Shown here in pieces: positions 62,566-64,000 of a stretch of 64,000 nt of DNA. Numbering within the stretch: the stretch's first letter is position 1; the number at the start of each line of letters is the position of its first letter. The DNA lies in the NCBI GenBank assembly GCA_947577185.1, contig CANPUE010000001.1:62001-126000 (forward strand). The letters run 5' to 3'. Made by a program: the position numbers and the translations under genes. The stretch comes from an uncultured Lachnospiraceae bacterium. Its GTDB lineage: Bacteria > Bacillota > Clostridia > Lachnospirales > Lachnospiraceae. The notes below the pieces were generated by a model. The model worked only from the letters and a program-made list of their open reading frames with translations, searched no databases and was not told the origin of the DNA.

Positions 62566-64000
62566 CTACACAACATGCTTATCCAGATCAATATCCTCCT
62601 GTGCATAATAACCATACATCGTAGTGTAAATCATCAATGAATGTGCATATACAGATGTTAAGTACTGGTTTTTCACGCGTTCGATATCCACACCTTTTTT
62701 ATTGAGAAGTTTCTGCACTAAATTAGAATCCATATTTATAAAAATCGCGTCTACAGATCCATCAGAAGCAATCAGCATATTTACAATAGAATCCCCATTC
62801 ATCTTCCGATCTTTCCATGTCTTTTCTTCTTTCGAAGGATTCTCTTTCACTACTCGAATTAATTGAGTAAGTGTCAATTCAGGCTGTTCAACCGTTTTCT
62901 TTTTTTCCTTTTTTGATTTATTATCTTCCTGCTCCACCCGAATAAAAACAATAACTTCATGTTCTCCAGCTGATGAAATCATTTTTATTGACAACGGTAT
63001 TCGTTCCCCAACTTCCGTGCTTTCTTTTGGTTCTACGATAACCTGGATCTCACCATCATATGGTCCGGCTATTTGTACTTTTAGTTTTTGCGCATCCTGA
63101 TTTGGTAAAACAAAATGATCTCCTCTTCCACCACGATCTCCATAATCTAACGTTGTTATTTCAATAGAGCCATTATCGCTGGAACGCGTTAAAAAATCAT
63201 TCTCTACATCAGTTTCTAAAATAATACGCCCTTTCCCACCTTTTTTAATCGCTTTTACATATTCTTTGGAATCTGCATCAAACCCTTTTACTTTAAAAAT
63301 AGATGGATAACGTTGCAACTTTTTTTCTACTTTCTGTTTATTATCGTTTCGGTTATTATTTTGCTTTCTTCCCGCAGATACCTTTTTATTGTAAAACGAA
63401 AATGAACCGTTATTTCCAGACAATATTTTCCTAACATCGGGATTGGATTTAAAACGTAAAAAATAGGATTCGATCATATCTTTATCCTTCTTTGACTCTT
63501 TGAATGCCTTACCTTTATATTCCTGATCTTTCTGGCTTATATCAGGATCATTTTTCAACAACGAAATAATGTCGTTCCTCAATTCGTTATAATATCTTCC
63601 TTTTTTCAGACGGTCACGGGATGCCATAAATAATTCCTGCCGGGCAATCGTTCCTATCTGAGAACAATCCACAGCAGTAAGCATATAATCTTTTAAATTA
63701 CGATATCCTACTTCCTGTGATATAAAGATTTTGGGTTCTACCCCCTGTGTCTGGCCATTTAAAATATAAATAACTGATTTTTTATCAGTAAATTCATCTT
63801 TTGAACTCTCTTGTTTGAAAATATAAACCATAACTGGAATCTTACTGCCAAAGAGCATCAACATCAACGACTTCTTGAATTCAATTTTATCCCTTCCATC
63901 CAAGGCAAGCCTTGTACGGTTTCCAAGCATTGGCTTTGTCGGCGTATTTCCCCCGATAATTTCTCGTTTCATATATAAGAACAGGAATTGCCGGTACATA
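62566..64000 (-). CDS. C-terminal part of a large putative GHKL-ATPase-family protein (cut by window edge)
   Basis: At least 477 residues, open through the window edge, so the N-terminus is missing. The part KSVIYILNGQTQGVEPKIFI, then LTAVDCSQIGTIARQELFMA and SRDRLKKGRYYNELRNDI resembles the region after the ATPase domain in GHKL/MORC-like ATP-binding proteins often found in accessory islands (from memory). A later beta-rich region (YPSIFKVKGFDADSKEYVKA; IILETDVENDFL) fits the same family. A lysine-rich linker sits at about 195-230. The role is unknown; defence is a possibility given the neighbours. Confidence 0.6.
   Translation of the reverse strand, partial: MYRQFLFLYMKREIIGGNTPTKPMLGNRTRLALDGRDKIEFKKSLMLMLFGSKIPVMVYIFKQESSKDEFTDKKSVIYILNGQTQGVEPKIFISQEVGYRNLKDYMLTAVDCSQIGTIARQELFMASRDRLKKGRYYNELRNDIISLLKNDPDISQKDQEYKGKAFKESKKDKDMIESYFLRFKSNPDVRKILSGNNGSFSFYNKKVSAGRKQNNNRNDNKQKVEKKLQRYPSIFKVKGFDADSKEYVKAIKKGGKGRIILETDVENDFLTRSSDNGSIEITTLDYGDRGGRGDHFVLPNQDAQKLKVQIAGPYDGEIQVIVEPKESTEVGERIPLSIKMISSAGEHEVIVFIRVEQEDNKSKKEKKKTVEQPELTLTQLIRVVKENPSKEEKTWKDRKMNGDSIVNMLIASDGSVDAIFINMDSNLVQKLLNKKGVDIERVKNQYLTSVYAHSLMIYTTMYGYYAQEDIDLDKHVV

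Overview
The window reads as a chromosomal segment of a Gram-positive, low-to-moderate GC member of the Clostridia, most likely a Lachnospiraceae-type organism (inference). The reasons are a PolC-type DNA polymerase III, the Firmicute gene orders pyrH-frr-uppS-cdsA-dxr-rseP, ispG-polC and rimP-nusA-ylxR-ylxQ-infB-rbfA-nrnA-truB-ribF, strong AGGAGG-type ribosome binding sites, and a DUF6033-like protein. Almost every gene is on the minus strand, so the text below follows transcription from high to low coordinates.

Right end, about 57.5-64 kb: a visibly AT-richer accessory island. It holds the C-terminal part of a large putative GHKL-ATPase-family protein cut by the window edge, an intact VbhA-like antitoxin plus Fic toxin pair, a badly frameshifted unknown gene, an IS110-family element whose transposase is split by one extra base, a Phd antitoxin next to a Doc toxin gene with a premature stop, and two copies of a 34-bp direct repeat about 3.6 kb apart.

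57.4-45.6 kb: a DUF6033-like gene behind a possible sigma-28-type promoter, a fused membrane/spermidine-synthase-like protein, rubrerythrin, a polysaccharide deacetylase, a bactofilin with a repetitive acidic linker, then pyrH, frr, uppS, cdsA, dxr and rseP (translation restart, nucleotide, isoprenoid and envelope functions), followed by a Gfo/Idh/MocA oxidoreductase. 45.6-36.3 kb: a PP2C phosphatase and Ser/Thr kinase pair with its own consensus promoter, ispG, polC and a CE2-like SGNH esterase broken by a frameshift.

36.2-12 kb: a 25-kb block lies between polC and rimP, which are often neighbours in Firmicutes. It holds a SpoIID/LysM wall protein, a PsiE-like protein, a polysaccharide deacetylase with a MATE exporter, a BlaI/M56 regulatory pair with a double operator, an AraC regulator, a DUF2164 gene, a GntR-ABC exporter operon, DedA, a glycosyltransferase with an OmpR-type two-component system, a 182-bp highly structured repeat element, a hybrid histidine kinase, a duplicated CmpB-type membrane protein, an AI-2E-type permease, an acetyltransferase, tRNA-Ala(CGC), an unknown protein and tRNA-Glu(CTC).

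12-3.3 kb: the rimP-nusA-infB-truB-ribF operon, with a promoter and leader hairpin visible. 3.2-0.1 kb: a Na/Pi cotransporter and a secreted NlpC/P60 wall hydrolase, each behind its own promoter.

No CRISPR array, rRNA, prophage structural genes or plasmid functions were seen. The least ordinary parts are the structured repeat at 19.6 kb, the decaying toxin-antitoxin/IS110 island at the right end, and several frameshifted genes whose lost reading frames can still be read.
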